Of a stretch of 64,000 nt of DNA, positions 33,901 through 45,225 are shown one piece after another; position 1 is the first letter of the stretch; each line of letters opens with the position of its first letter. The translations under genes and the position numbers were made by a program. Source of the DNA: Hydractinia symbiolongicarpus (lineage: Eukaryota > Cnidaria > Hydrozoa > Anthoathecata > Hydractiniidae); the NCBI RefSeq assembly GCF_029227915.1, contig NC_079875.1:16049001-16113000 (forward strand), written 5' to 3'. The notes under the pieces are model-generated. The model saw only the letters and a program-made list of their open reading frames with translations. It ran no database searches and had not been told where the DNA came from.

Positions 33901-36900
33901 GATAATAACTCAAAATGTGCCGCCAAATCTTGTCTTTTTATTGCTATCTGTGCGTTTAACTTTTTTCACAGTACCTTTACACAGTACCATTTTTACTTCG
34001 TAACATTGCATACACAAACCTTGAAGAAAACCCAACAGACACAGGATAATTTAAAATCGCATATGAAATTGCCTTTAATTGTAGAATATTATGCTACAAA
34101 AGGATAGATTATGCAACATCCTTGACTTGCACTTACCAGGACAAGGAATGATCACTGGACACGGTCCGATCATTGTCGCGCTACCAGAACAGTTGTCGCC
34201 GTTATTAGTTGCTTCGGGCATGGTACAATTTCTGGATCTTGATCTTGTACCACCTGGACCACAATCAACCGAACACGCACCCCAACTTTCCCATAGAGCC
34301 CAATTTCCATGCACTGTAGATAAGAGAATATAACTGTACTATTATGTTTTCGTGCTGTAATCGTACTAAGGCTTAGCCTATGGGTGGAGGTTCGGGGGTT
34401 GGGGTTGCGGTGGAGGAAAATGTACAAGCACCAAAACGCCTTTTATGATTGGTAGTAAGTCAAAAAATTACGCAATTTCTGGAACAATAACTGTAACATG
34501 ACAATTAAGTATCATGTCTCAAATGATGACTATCTGCAATAACTTTTGTTGACTTTGATAGTAACACTGAGAATATTGAATTGTTATATTGATATTATAA
34601 ATGGTATTGTAATAATATAGCCGTGCTCCAATTTAATGAGAAGCCGATTAGACTTAGATCAGAAAAATTTGATGCATGTTAGCAGAGATGGTGTAGTGGT
34701 AGCGCATTCGAATTGTAATCATAAGTTTTTAAGTTCGAGTCCCCACGTCGACGCACTTTAAATATAGTGTTGGCAGACCATAAGTGCAATCTACTGACTG
34801 CTAACTGACTTGTACGGCAAGCAAGTAGGTGAGAGCAATGCTATGCCTAACTTTGGCGGTAATGTAACTTAGTTACAGTCGGATGGAAGAGACGGCCAGC
34901 CATTTGATTGGGCTTCTCAAGGACATTAAAACATCCCGTTACGTACATGTTTTTAATAAGATGTTGTGTTTATTTACCTTTGTATTACTTTGGATACAAA
35001 TTTCACTTAGTCAAAACATGTAAAAACTGCAAAATGGCGTAAATGAGCTTAATTTTAAAATAGGATTATTGTCCTAGGGCGATAATGGGTATCAGTAACA
35101 AAGGACGTTAACTATTTGAGCTATTATGTACGTACAAGCACATTAATTTTGAACTTTCTTAAAATAAGCAATAACATGTCAAGAAATATAAAGAACTAGT
35201 CGTTAGCCCGTGGAAAAATCCACGGGTTCGCCCGTCGCAGCTAAGCTACCATTTTGCGTGACAGACAGACGGACGGACGGACAGACGTATACGGGCATTA
35301 TAATATAAATGATAATACTATTTATAATGGACGTTGCATACCACCTGCTTGAAGTTCCAGGTATATTTGGTTACCAGTTCTAATTTTATCAACGAAAGTA
35401 CTTCGGTTAAGGCACCCCGTGGCCTGAGTAAAATTAAACACAAAATTTCTCTCGTCTTTTCTGTTTCTGCGAGAAATGAGAAATTGGAATAAATTGTTTT
35501 GATATCTAGGATGTCACACTTAGACAAATTAATTTCACAAAAGTATACCAACCAGGACCAGTGCATTGTCCAGCAACCAATGTACCGTCATCAATTGCAA
35601 TATCAGAATTGTATCCAAATCCTTTAACTGCTTTAAAGAGGAACTAAATGGGAAAAAAATGTTAACTAATTGTGAGAATGATAATACAGTTGAGTTAAAT
35701 CTGTCAAAAAGGATGTGTGTCTGTGAAGAATTTTTAGAAATATCTTAGACAGCATAAATGTTATTCTAATATTGTTTTCTGTTCGGGGATTCGATTTGAG
35801 AATCTAATTGGCGCGTAAAAAATCTATTTTTATGAGATATTGTTATATATTTGTTATATCTTTTATCTTATATATTACATATTACATATTAAGTTCTTAC
35901 AGTCCTGTAGTCGGATAATTGTGTAGCTACAATAGCTGCAATTTGATAATTGTACAAGCTTCATATTGACAGAGAAATTTTATATTATTGCCTAACAAAG
36001 TCGCAACCAAAAAAAAAAGAATATACAACAGTTTCTATTAGATTACTTACTGACATATTTGTACCACCAACAACAACATCAACATCAATGTTAATATTCA
36101 TCCAATGTGATGCATTGTTTGTCAGCACTCCGTAGTTTTCCCAAAGAAGGGTTTGCGAATATGTAAGGCCATTGACCAGATAAACATGTAATGAACCCAT
36201 ATAGCGTGGATAGCGAGTGTACATTGATACGTAAAATGAAAAGCAATACTGACTTTGCATAGGAACAAACATGAAGGTGGCTAGATAAGCCGCATGACCC
36301 TTAGCTCGATAGCTAGCCTCGTAATAAGCGAAATGTCCACAACCTTAAAACAAAGTATGAATGTCATGTTTGGGGCTACTAGAAACATGTAAACACAATT
36401 ATTGACTGACTAAGTAGGGAGAAGAAGAAGAAGAAGAAGAGAAAGAAAAGGAAGAAGAAGAACTTACATGTTTGAGTAGGGTCACGCTACGTCTATTTTC
36501 TTCAATATTTATTTCTGATATCGTTTTTACTATTGATTTCACCTATTTCTATTCTTCTCAGAGTTTTTTGCTTAGTTTTTTTACAGTCTATATACTTACA
36601 ATATATGAAATACTGGCAATACCTGATGGAAAAGTATGATCTACATCTGGTCCGGTACTTGGCGAAGGAGTGTAGGTGTCAATCACCCATTGTCCAGTTT
36701 GATCTGATAGCCAGCATGGAGTTTCAAAATTGCAATCGAACTGACTGACTTTAATTGGACATTCTGAAAGGCGACAACCACCATTACAATTCTCTGTATT
36801 TGTTAAGTTGCCTTGGCAATTGTTGTTTGAACACGTTCTTGCTTGAGTTCGGTATCCGACACCACAGGTTCCTTGGCAAGTTGTCCATCTGGACCAAGAC

Positions 36901-39900
36901 GACAAAACACCAATTTCTAATGAGCGTCAGTAAAAATAAGTGATTATTCAATACAAGTGTTTTAAGTACATGTTTTTTTGAAAGATATTTAGCTAGTTAA
37001 AAACATAAAATGCAGACATTAAATGTGTTTAATAAACAACATGTAGAGAGCATCGCCATATAGAAAAATTTGCATTACCTGAGCATGGTGTGAGAAAACA
37101 AACTTTTGTTTTGTATCTACGTCCATTGCATGGTTGAGCCGTACAAGTCCTGGTGCTGCTTTTATAACCATGAGCACATGTCATTGAGCATTCTGTCCAT
37201 GATGACCAATCAGACCATTCGCAGTTAACTGAAAGAAATATTCAGGACAGGTTCATATTAATTCAAGCCAGATTTGTGTGATAAAAGTGCCCGGCGTAAA
37301 TCGTCCTGTTAACGTCTTGGATCATTATAAAAATGTTGAACGTATTTCAATTATCTCATGAAAGGATTTTATTATTTACGAAGAAAAGACTTCTATCGCA
37401 CTAAAAGTTTTTTCAATGAATTTAGAATATAGTCAGTGGGTAAAAGATTCCTGCTGTAACTCGGTACACTAGGTTCAGTTGAAAGAATTCATAATAGTAA
37501 AACCACGTATGTTTATGTTTAGAATGTTAATTTTTTCAATATTACCATGGAAATGCAAAAACTGCGCAGTTTAAATTTTTTTTTTGAACAAAGAATGCAT
37601 CGTGTGGAATATTTATTTATTTGATGTATGTTTTTTCAGTAATTATACTCTGTATGAACATCGGGAGTGCTCATTACGGAGTTTCATACCGCGCAGCTCT
37701 GGGCACTAGCGAAGCGCTTGTAGGGACAAATTTTTATATCCCCCGCAGAGCGTAAGGCATTTGCTAAGAAAAACATGCAGTACGAAGAGAATTATTCACT
37801 TTTTCCTTTGTATTTTTATTTTTTAAACTGGCGCGATAAATCGATTTTACAATTATTTAAAGGAAGGATACTCAGTATTGACATAAGATTGTATATTATG
37901 AAAGTTCAAGACCTAAACTTGGTTATTATAATTGCTTCAAGTTGTGGGGTACACTCATCATGAAAAGTTGGCAGTCAAAAGAGAAAGAAACCTTATTTTG
38001 GTAGCTAGTTACATCACAAGTTTTAATATTGTCTTAAAAATATCACAGTGTTGATCAAAGAGGCATTGATAGTATGTCATTCAAGATTTACATAGATAGT
38101 AGTACAGCCAAAATAATGTAGCTCATTAAACACTGTAAAGAAAACAATGGATTTTTTTCCAAAGTAATAGTTTCATGCTCATTAAACAGATACATAGCTA
38201 GCTATAATATTTAAAAACAATTCCAAAATTTCTTATTTTGTGTTTGCTAGAAACTTTATTTAACTAACCAGGGTGGAGTTCCCTACATTTTTTATAAACC
38301 AAATTAAAAATTGTCAAAAAGCTGGCTGTATCTGTCTTGTTGTAGTTTTTGTTAGCTAGGGGTCACACTGGGCCATATATATCGTAGCCTTATTCATACA
38401 GTAATGAGATATATAGGTTGGTAAGTGGCCAGATGCTAAAAATAGGATCATAAAAACTCATTTCTAATATCACTCAACTTAACAGTGCAGTTCAAACACC
38501 AACTTAGCCTTAAAAATTGCTACGCTTGCATTGGAATAATTTTAATCTGTAAAGTACAAAGTTTCGACCGCTGCAAAATATAAAATAAAATAACGTACTG
38601 TGGTTAAAATAAACACATTTAATGGAAAACAACTTTTTAAACAAATTTAGTGACTTTAACTTTTTTCGTCAAATATTTTTGGTTTCCACATTTTTCTTAT
38701 GTCAATGTACCAAAATTACTATAGCTATCACAAAATTGTAAAAGTGGACCTTGCCTAAATTTATTCTTGCATTTTACCAAAATTAAGAACGCGGTAATAT
38801 AGTGTAACATGCTATTATATATATCCCTTCCTAGCTAGCTATGTTATATTTATATACAATAATTTCTAACGAAAAGTCAAAGCCAGTCATTATATCATTG
38901 AAGTGTGTATTTTATTTTCAGTCGATTTCATCTATGCTCTTTTTTATATAACTAGTTAGCTATACTTTGCAAATAAATCCTTTATCAAATGCTTTTCCAC
39001 GTTAATCCATGTCAAACTTGCAGATCCATATATAGCTAGCTAGCTATAGCTTACTGTAAAAAAACTTCCTTTAAGTCTTTCTATAGCTAGCTGTAATTTT
39101 TATTTCTTCTTGCCAAAGTGCACTGATAATGATAGAATAGTGTTTCGTTTTAACCATTACTTTATTCCCCACAACACAAAATGTATGGTATATGTAGCTT
39201 GCAACTTCAGAAAGCTAACCCCTAAAACCAACATCAACAATATGTCTTCTCTTGCGTCTCTTTAAAAGTCAGTAAATTAAGTTTTCTCCGATTCCAACAT
39301 CTTACCCATGTCAATATACCACAAAGAGGGTTAGCAACACCATTTAAACGTGTTAATAAAAAAGCAAAACGTCAGTTAAAGTAAAAAATTATTTGAAGAA
39401 CCATCAGGCAGGAGTTTGCATTTCTGCCTCTTTTCGCAGCACTAACCAGAATAGTTGTGAAAAACTGACCATGAAAATTATTTGGGCTATCGAGACAAAT
39501 GAAAACATGCCAAAAATTTGTCCCTACAAAGCGCTTCGCTAGCGCCCAGACTTGCGCGGTATGAAACTCCGTAATGTGAGCCCGGTTGACCGGGCTGGCT
39601 CGGTGTGATATCAGCTCTTTTAGCCAATTCATCTAAAAATCAACAACCTGCCACATGATAAGCGACTCAGCCCGGCTGACCAGCATCTTCTTTTTTCAAC
39701 CAAGACTCCAAGGCCGGATGAATTTCTCCTATATGACAACTGGAAGTTTCTATTTTTGCGTATGGTAAAACACATGTTTTCTTTACATTAACAAGAAAAA
39801 CCTTAAGAAGTAGTCGGTGGTCTGTAGAAAAATCCAGGGGTTAAACCCGTCATTGCAATATCGCATTGCGTGCGTTTCGCTATTTACGGTACCATTTTGA

Positions 39901-42900
39901 GTGGCAGACAAATATACGAGTATTATAATTACGTAAGGTCACGAGGTAGCGAGTTGATTTCAGCCCGGAAAATCCCCCCATCGGTACACTTACAATGTTA
40001 TCTGTCTTATCAATTATTTCAATATAGTTTCTTGATCTTTTCTGCGCTGTTTGACTGAACGATATTTTTTACTGCATAACACTGCGTGCGAATTCTTTAA
40101 TTCAACTTTTGGCTGACATTTCAGTGTGGTTTTGAATTCCTTTCCTTATCAAAGTTGCTGTTTTTAAAGTTATTCACATACTCTGCCATTAGAGAGATGC
40201 AGAGCATAAAACAGTCCTTTAGGACGACCAGTTGTATCTTAGATTTAAATGCTATTTCAATTCAGTGCTTGTTCTATAGTTAATTTTTTTGCCTAATTTA
40301 ACTTTTAGCAAGCAAAAGAAACAATATCTTATGCATCAGATTCCTTATCACACAAATCTTCGAAAAGTTATCCACTGCTAAACAAGACCAATGGCCTTCT
40401 ATTCTCTGATTACTGCCTGAGAGTATAAATAAAAAGCTTTCAAAACAGCCACAAAAAAACTTTCTGATCTACGATCACCTATGATGCAACGTGGAATAAG
40501 CGACAAATCATTAATTAGTCCTTGTAGTAGGTCGTGCTCGTTTGTGCTTGCGTCGCGATACCACAATGTTTTTCTTTTATAAACTATTATGACCCCCTAC
40601 GCGACGATAAATTATGAACTTAGCCTATCGTAGAAATCAATGTACCACAGATAATATGTTCCTACTGCAGCGTAAAGCTGTCCCATCAATCGCTCTGACT
40701 GTTGCATTTTCACGCCTTCAGGGTCTCATGATTTTCTCCATCAACTGTCATAGCCAATATGCCATGTTCTTAAGGCATAGATCCATAACCAATGCAATTT
40801 TTGATGTTCAATAATGTTCATAGATGTTTTATTGCGCTAACGAAATAAAGCTTCCTCTCGTACAAGACGATGTAACTGTCGGAGACGTGTTTTTTTTAAT
40901 TTTTCCGTAGAACAAAGCCGTGAGAAAGTAACGTTTTATACTTTCTATTTTGGCTAACGCATTATTCGTGTTTTCCGGTTATTTTCGCGAAAGTTATGCT
41001 TCGGAATTTATTAATTAGCAAAAAGCTAAAGTTTTTTCACGCGAAGTCATGAGTATTTTTCGACAGGTGTAGTCTTTTCACCACAAGAAAGGGGAAATCT
41101 CATAGTTGGTTATTCATTTCTTCTTTGGTGCTTTTATTCTTCTTTGGCGCTACAAACATTTCTCGGATGTCCAAAATCCTTGAAACAGTAATGGATATAG
41201 ACTTTTGATTACTGATGAAAAAAGAAAAGAAAAAACAAATTTTGTCATTCGCGAAAGATTTTCACTTGCAAATGAAGTGATATTTATTTTTGCGGTAGTT
41301 TTTTATGCAAAATTTGTCCCACAATTACAATTCGCGAAAGACTTTGTCGCCAAATTATTTACACGACCAGCATTGACTACTTCGTCGCCACAATTCACCG
41401 ATATTGAACGGATAGATTTGCTTCCAGCCGAGATATTTGTTACTTAATTTTTTATGGCGAATAAGTTGCAAATATCAAACCTAGTAGAGAATGTGCCATC
41501 ATTATCACACTTCTAACGTAGATGTTTCTAAAAAACATCTTCTTTGATCTAATTATACTTGGCCTTGACATATTAAGTTCAAATTAGGCAAATATCAATT
41601 GATGCGCTGAAAACGTCCGCTTTTGGGGAAAAGTATGATGTCAGAAGGAAATAATGATGATAGGCAATCATTCTCTGACTTATAATTCAGCAACGTTTAT
41701 TTGCTTGAGGTTAAGAAAGAATGTTGCATGTTGCTTTTCAGAATTTTCATAATATTTAATATGAAAGAATAGTACGGAATAATTTTTTTTAAATAAGATA
41801 AATTTATGACTCCGGGGAAAAAATTCATAAGAGGTGCTATTATGATCAACATTTTAACAAATTTTAACTTTTTATCTCATATCTCTATAATAATAGCCGT
41901 ATTTTGTCTGTTACCGATATTCCTTTGATCTTTCCCCGAATTTTTAGAAACCAGGGGGTTGTTTAATTGGAAATCTTATGATATATCAAAATAAATTACA
42001 GAAATTAATTTATTTTGTTACATAATTTAATTAATTTAATTGATAAACCTCTAATTTAAAAAACAAATTTAGTGATTAAAATGAATTCATTATTTAAATG
42101 CGCCATTTTTAATAATAATTTACCCCCGTGACCTTAATCGCTGATTTCGCCCAGGAGCCACAGAAAACAAATAGGATGGTTTTACCGACAGTTTAACTGA
42201 CTTTGTTTTGACCGCTCGCACGTGTATACCAATCAAAACGCCTGATTCTTTGAAAAACCAATCAAGACTTTCGCGGCCTAGACATGCCAACGAAGAAACA
42301 TGATGGCCATTTTTGTTTTTAAAAAGTAATGGTGGTCAGTGTTGTTTCTAAGTCTGTTTCACCTTTTTGTCTTCTATAAGCTTTTTAGCTACGTGCAGAT
42401 CTTAAACGCACCAGTTTTAGGATATTTGGATAGGAACGAATATTTTGAAGGCTACTAGCTAATAGCCGTTCTTTTTACTAATTTTGTTTGGTATAGGAGG
42501 TTTTTCTCCAACCCAACATTTATTTTTATGTTGAGGATATAGCCATTTAGCTATCTCATATATTTACCTAAAAAGTGATAATATAAAAATTCCGTTTGGC
42601 TATCAATATCACAATATTCTGAGCAATAAATCTTATGCTAAATGCAGTTTAGCTAGGTAGCTATACATCTTTAATTTTTTTCTTAAAAATTTTTTTGCAA
42701 ATAAAATGGCTGAGAAATTGCTTTAGCTGGAGGGGAAACGACAGGCTGTGTCCTGTGTTGTCATTTAAACCGAAGTTGTGATAAAGTTTTTTTGGAGAAG
42801 GGTACTGTTCCAGTCTGTTTAACTGTACTAAGCAGTCAGCTCAGTGTTAACACTAGCCTGTTTTTTTGGTAAAGGCTGTTTTTGCGGAATAAGTTTTTTT

Positions 42901-43724
42901 TTCACCTGACTGAGCGCTTAGTGCGTTAGGGTGCGTTAAAACTTATTCCGCAAAATAAAATAATATTGACCGATTGTTTTTGCTATGACGGAGTCACAAC
43001 GGTTGTAAACTGTGTTATTATTTCAGCCTTTGTCGCGGGAAAGTTATTTTTTAAAGAATATGTTACAGTCGCAACACTATAATGGTGTGTGCGCTTCACT
43101 TGATTTACGACATACTACATACCTGTACTAAAGCGCTCCACCTGACTGTGTCGTACAGTTTGCAGTTCTTTTTAAGCGCTCCTTAGGGCGTTCAACAACA
43201 GTTACTTGTGGCTCATCCCGGCGATTTGACGCCGGGTTTCCACGCTAGTATATATATATATGTATTATATATCACTAGATTTCAAATTAATTGGAGAAAT
43301 TAGATTTGAAATCTAATTATGCTAAAAATTAACGCTAGGAAGTTACTACTTACCGGAAGATGGTTTAATTTTTGATCCTAGTGTAAAAAAATTCATGACG
43401 TCATCAAAAATGAAGATTTTTTGACGTCAATTTGTTGATAAGTAAAAGTACTATGCGCATACCAGTTTTACTAAAACACCATTTTTGGATCAGAAGTGAC
43501 AAAGAAGGCTCTCATCACCCCCACCCTCCTCCCCCTACCTTTTTAGTTTAGTAAACATCTTCCTTGTTTAAATTCATTTCAACCTTTTAAGCCTTTTGAA
43601 AGACGCAAATTAATTGTGTTGACTGCATGGTAGTTTGGTTAAAAATGTGAAATTGTAAAAAATACGTACCTAATGCGAGACTGATACACAAATAGATGGC
43701 GGAGTAAAATTTTTCTTTTATCAT
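30951..43724 (-). CDS. Secreted TSP1 and MAM domain protein
   Basis: Twelve minus-strand exons: 43724-43670, 37228-37079, 36916-36623, 36343-36051, 35643-35553, 34313-34137, 33884-33693, 33617-33432, 32540-32355, 31969-31832, 31491-31181, 31037-30951. They sum to 2160 nt with agreeing phases: 719 residues. Signal peptide 1-18 ([18 protein letters not shown]); TSP1 repeats 1-2 (19-121); MAM 1 (about 126-294, from [10 protein letters not shown] to [13 protein letters not shown]); TSP1 repeats 3-6 (295-541); MAM 2 (542-719, ending [12 protein letters not shown]). WxxW motifs (WSDWSSW, WALWESW, WSQWSNW) are candidate C-mannosylation sites, and CSxTC motifs fit O-fucosylation. There is no membrane segment. 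It is probably an extracellular matrix or adhesion protein. The donor at 35552 (GTTGGT) is weak but keeps the frame. Confidence 0.88.
31752..31828 (-). mobile_element. Possible tRNA-derived SINE head in an intron
   Basis: Minus strand: GGTTGTGGGTTCAAACCCC resembles a B box (GGTTCRANNC) with TpsiC-arm pairing, preceded by GGCTGGACACTCGC as a weak A box. The same sequence occurs at 26499-26575 in copy 1. It does not fold well as a full tRNA. Confidence 0.35.
34199..35024. other. 826-bp segment missing from duplication copy 1
   Basis: It includes the 5' 115 bases of the third TSP1 exon, its acceptor, and intron sequence with a SINE. Since the exon is intact here, the difference is a deletion from copy 1 rather than an insertion in copy 2. 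The joint in copy 1 (28945/28946) shows no notable microhomology. Confidence 0.85.
34681..34945 (+). mobile_element. tRNA-derived SINE
   Basis: The tRNA-like head has an A box (TGGTGTAGTGG, 34689-34699) and a B box (AGTTCGAGTCC, 34732-34742) at normal spacing. It is followed by an unrelated tail with GAGAGCAATGCTATG, ACAGTCGGATGGAAGAG and ACATTAAAACATCCC. The tail recurs at 14489-14625. The tRNA part is mispaired in the anticodon arm, so it is not a functional tRNA gene. Confidence 0.75.
35198..35309 (-). repeat. Hairpin-ended interspersed repeat (copy in duplication copy 2)
   Basis: Identical to 29119-29230. It is in the intron between the end of MAM 1 and the third TSP1 exon. Confidence 0.75.
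36419..36462 (+). repeat. GAA-rich purine microsatellite
   Basis: An interrupted run of GAA/GAAA units in the intron between MAM 1 exons. The coding strand of the gene sees it as a polypyrimidine run. Confidence 0.85.
37669..39582. mobile_element. Non-autonomous element with terminal inverted repeats
   Basis: The left end (37669-37736: GCTCATTACGGAGTTTCATACCGCG..., CTAGCGAAGCGCTT-GTAGGGACAAATTTTT) is the reverse complement of the right end (39512-39582) with only a few differences over about 68 bases. The interior is AT-rich without a transposase frame. No target-site duplication was obvious. Confidence 0.8.
39815..39935 (-). repeat. Diverged hairpin-type interspersed repeat
   Basis: It shows the order GTAGAAAAATCCAGGGG, AAACCCGTC, GGTACCATTTTGAGTGGCAGACA and ATACGAGTATTATAATTA seen in the copies at 29119 and 35198, with an internal insertion. 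Confidence 0.5.
42880..42955. repeat. 18-bp perfect inverted repeat
   Basis: Arms 42880-42897 (TTTTGCGGAATAAGTTTT) and 42938-42955 are exact reverse complements around a 40-base spacer. They may be the ends of a very short element. Confidence 0.85.
43276..43315. repeat. 12-bp inverted repeat
   Basis: TAGATTTCAAAT (43276-43287) pairs with ATTTGAAATCTA (43304-43315), just after an AT microsatellite (43250-43270). Confidence 0.8.
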
Positions 43725-43836
43725 GATGAGGCAACTTCAGTGTGTCTTGGGTAATTGTTACACCAGGACAAATTTTTGTCTTTTAAAGGACAGATTTGAA
43801 GGAGAATAAAAGAAACGGGTGGACAGATTAAAGAGG

Positions 43837-43844
43837 CTTTATAT
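43837..43844 (-). promoter_or_regulatory. Possible TATA box of the TSP1/MAM gene
   Basis: Minus strand ATATAAAG, about 115 bases before the ATG at 43724, leaving a short 5' untranslated region. It is a weak match in an AT-rich background. Confidence 0.35.
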
Positions 43845-45221
43845 TTCGCAAATGCGTCAATAAGATTTTCGCTAGTTGCTTTTGAACTCACGAGAGAGAA
43901 TGACGCAAAATAAAATTAAGCTGATAACCGAATTTTAATTCTTTTTTTAAACTATCAGGACCGTTTCTGTCAGATAAAACCGGCACGGCACTTGCTAATC
44001 ACCACCCCTTCCTCCTTCTCTCCCCGTAATTTCGTTTTAAGAAAAACCATAATGGTAAAACTTCGTCAAATATAAGTCCTACCTATTTTTCCAATATTGA
44101 AGACAAAAATGGGAGACATCTATAATAGCGGCTGTGACCTCATACCTGTTAAATCAACAGAGTACTCTAAGTTGAAAAGAAACCGAAAGTAATAAAAATG
44201 AGCGCAACTGTTCAATTTTATTTTGGGCCTTGTCACATGTCTTGTTTTTAACTATTAAAACAATAGAAGTACATGTGATGACAACACAAAGAAAGGGAAA
44301 TATTGATCACCTTCATTTATATCACACGATAAATGATGACTAAATGATGACACGGACCGATCCGTCAATAACTTTTTGAAATTTTTATGTTCAAAGGTTG
44401 AGTGAAAAAAACCGCGGGTATAAGCAGGGATAAAAGCATGTTAGTTAAAATTTAAATGTAACTGGCATGTACATATTTTTTATAATCATACTGCATCTTT
44501 TTCTCAGCCTCAGTATATTGAAGCTCCTACTTCATCCTTAAAACTTGCTTACAATAAACTTAATGATGTTGGTCAACCTGTTTCAGTTTGTGTACAATAG
44601 TCACTTGTTCTACCGACATTCAGATTATATCACTTTTAAAAAGACATCCGACTACTCAAAATGTATTCTCGGTAGTTTAAATCGATGTTGATTATAAACT
44701 TTATGTCGTTGAGTAATTACATCAAAGACCGATAGTTTTTCATTTTAAAAGTCATTCATCGGTATTTTTCAATAGGTTTCCACGTTAGGCCTTAATAATA
44801 ACCCCTTAGACTCCGAAGTACGCGAACTACCCGAGATTTTTTTCAAAAAAATGAGCAAAATAACTTTTTTATCATTAACCTTTAACAAATGTAATTCAGG
44901 CTAACAATGCAGGATTTCCTCGTCAAGCTTGTTGACAAGGAAACGAATATTGTATTTTTTAACGAAATTTGTATAACTATTGTTAACGCAGTAACATACT
45001 TCCATTGGCTATTTTATTTCAAATCTTTTAGTAACACGTCATCATGTAATATTTCTCTTGGTAAGATTTAGCCTTATTCAATCTGAAGTGGGGATGTCCA
45101 ACGTACTTTTTTATATCATGAAGTTATATACATACGTCATTTGTTCCCCGGCTATCTTTGAACGTTTCATTGACTTGCAACATAAACATGGTGCAACTTG
45201 TGAAAGCAATGCAGATCATAG
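43845..45221. other. Gene-free upstream flank
   Basis: No gene or clear repeat supported. Regulatory sequence of the TSP1/MAM gene would be expected here. Confidence 0.35.
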
Positions 45222-45225
45222 AATG

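Larger units (their letters stand above)
30130..36205 (-). repeat. Copy 2 of the large direct tandem duplication
   Basis: This is the complete version of the duplicated segment, 6076 bases against 5250 in copy 1. It contains exons 4 (part) to 12 and the 3' flank of the intact TSP1/MAM gene. Confidence 0.95.
37229..43669 (-). other. First intron of the TSP1/MAM gene (6.4 kb)
   Basis: It joins the 55-nt signal-peptide exon to the first TSP1 exon (donor GTACGT at 43669, acceptor TTTCAG before 37228). No further exon is supported. It holds a 1.9-kb inverted-repeat element (37669-39582), GCTAGCTAGC-rich low-complexity sequence (about 38210-39090), a diverged hairpin repeat (about 39815-39935), TTCGCGAAAG motifs (41000-41340) and two fold-back sequences (42880 and 43276). 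Confidence 0.6.

Noticed and set aside
34681-34753. Functional tRNA gene
   Set aside because: A and B boxes are good but the anticodon and acceptor stems are mispaired and the sequence continues into a repeated tail, so it was called a SINE.
24877-36205. Two independent functional TSP1/MAM genes in tandem
   Set aside because: Copy 1 has no promoter or signal-peptide exon, a cut MAM exon and a deleted TSP1 exon.
41205-41447. 80-codon frame with a hydrophobic middle
   Set aside because: It lies in repeat-like sequence with TTCGCGAAAG motifs inside an intron and has no domain or splice support.
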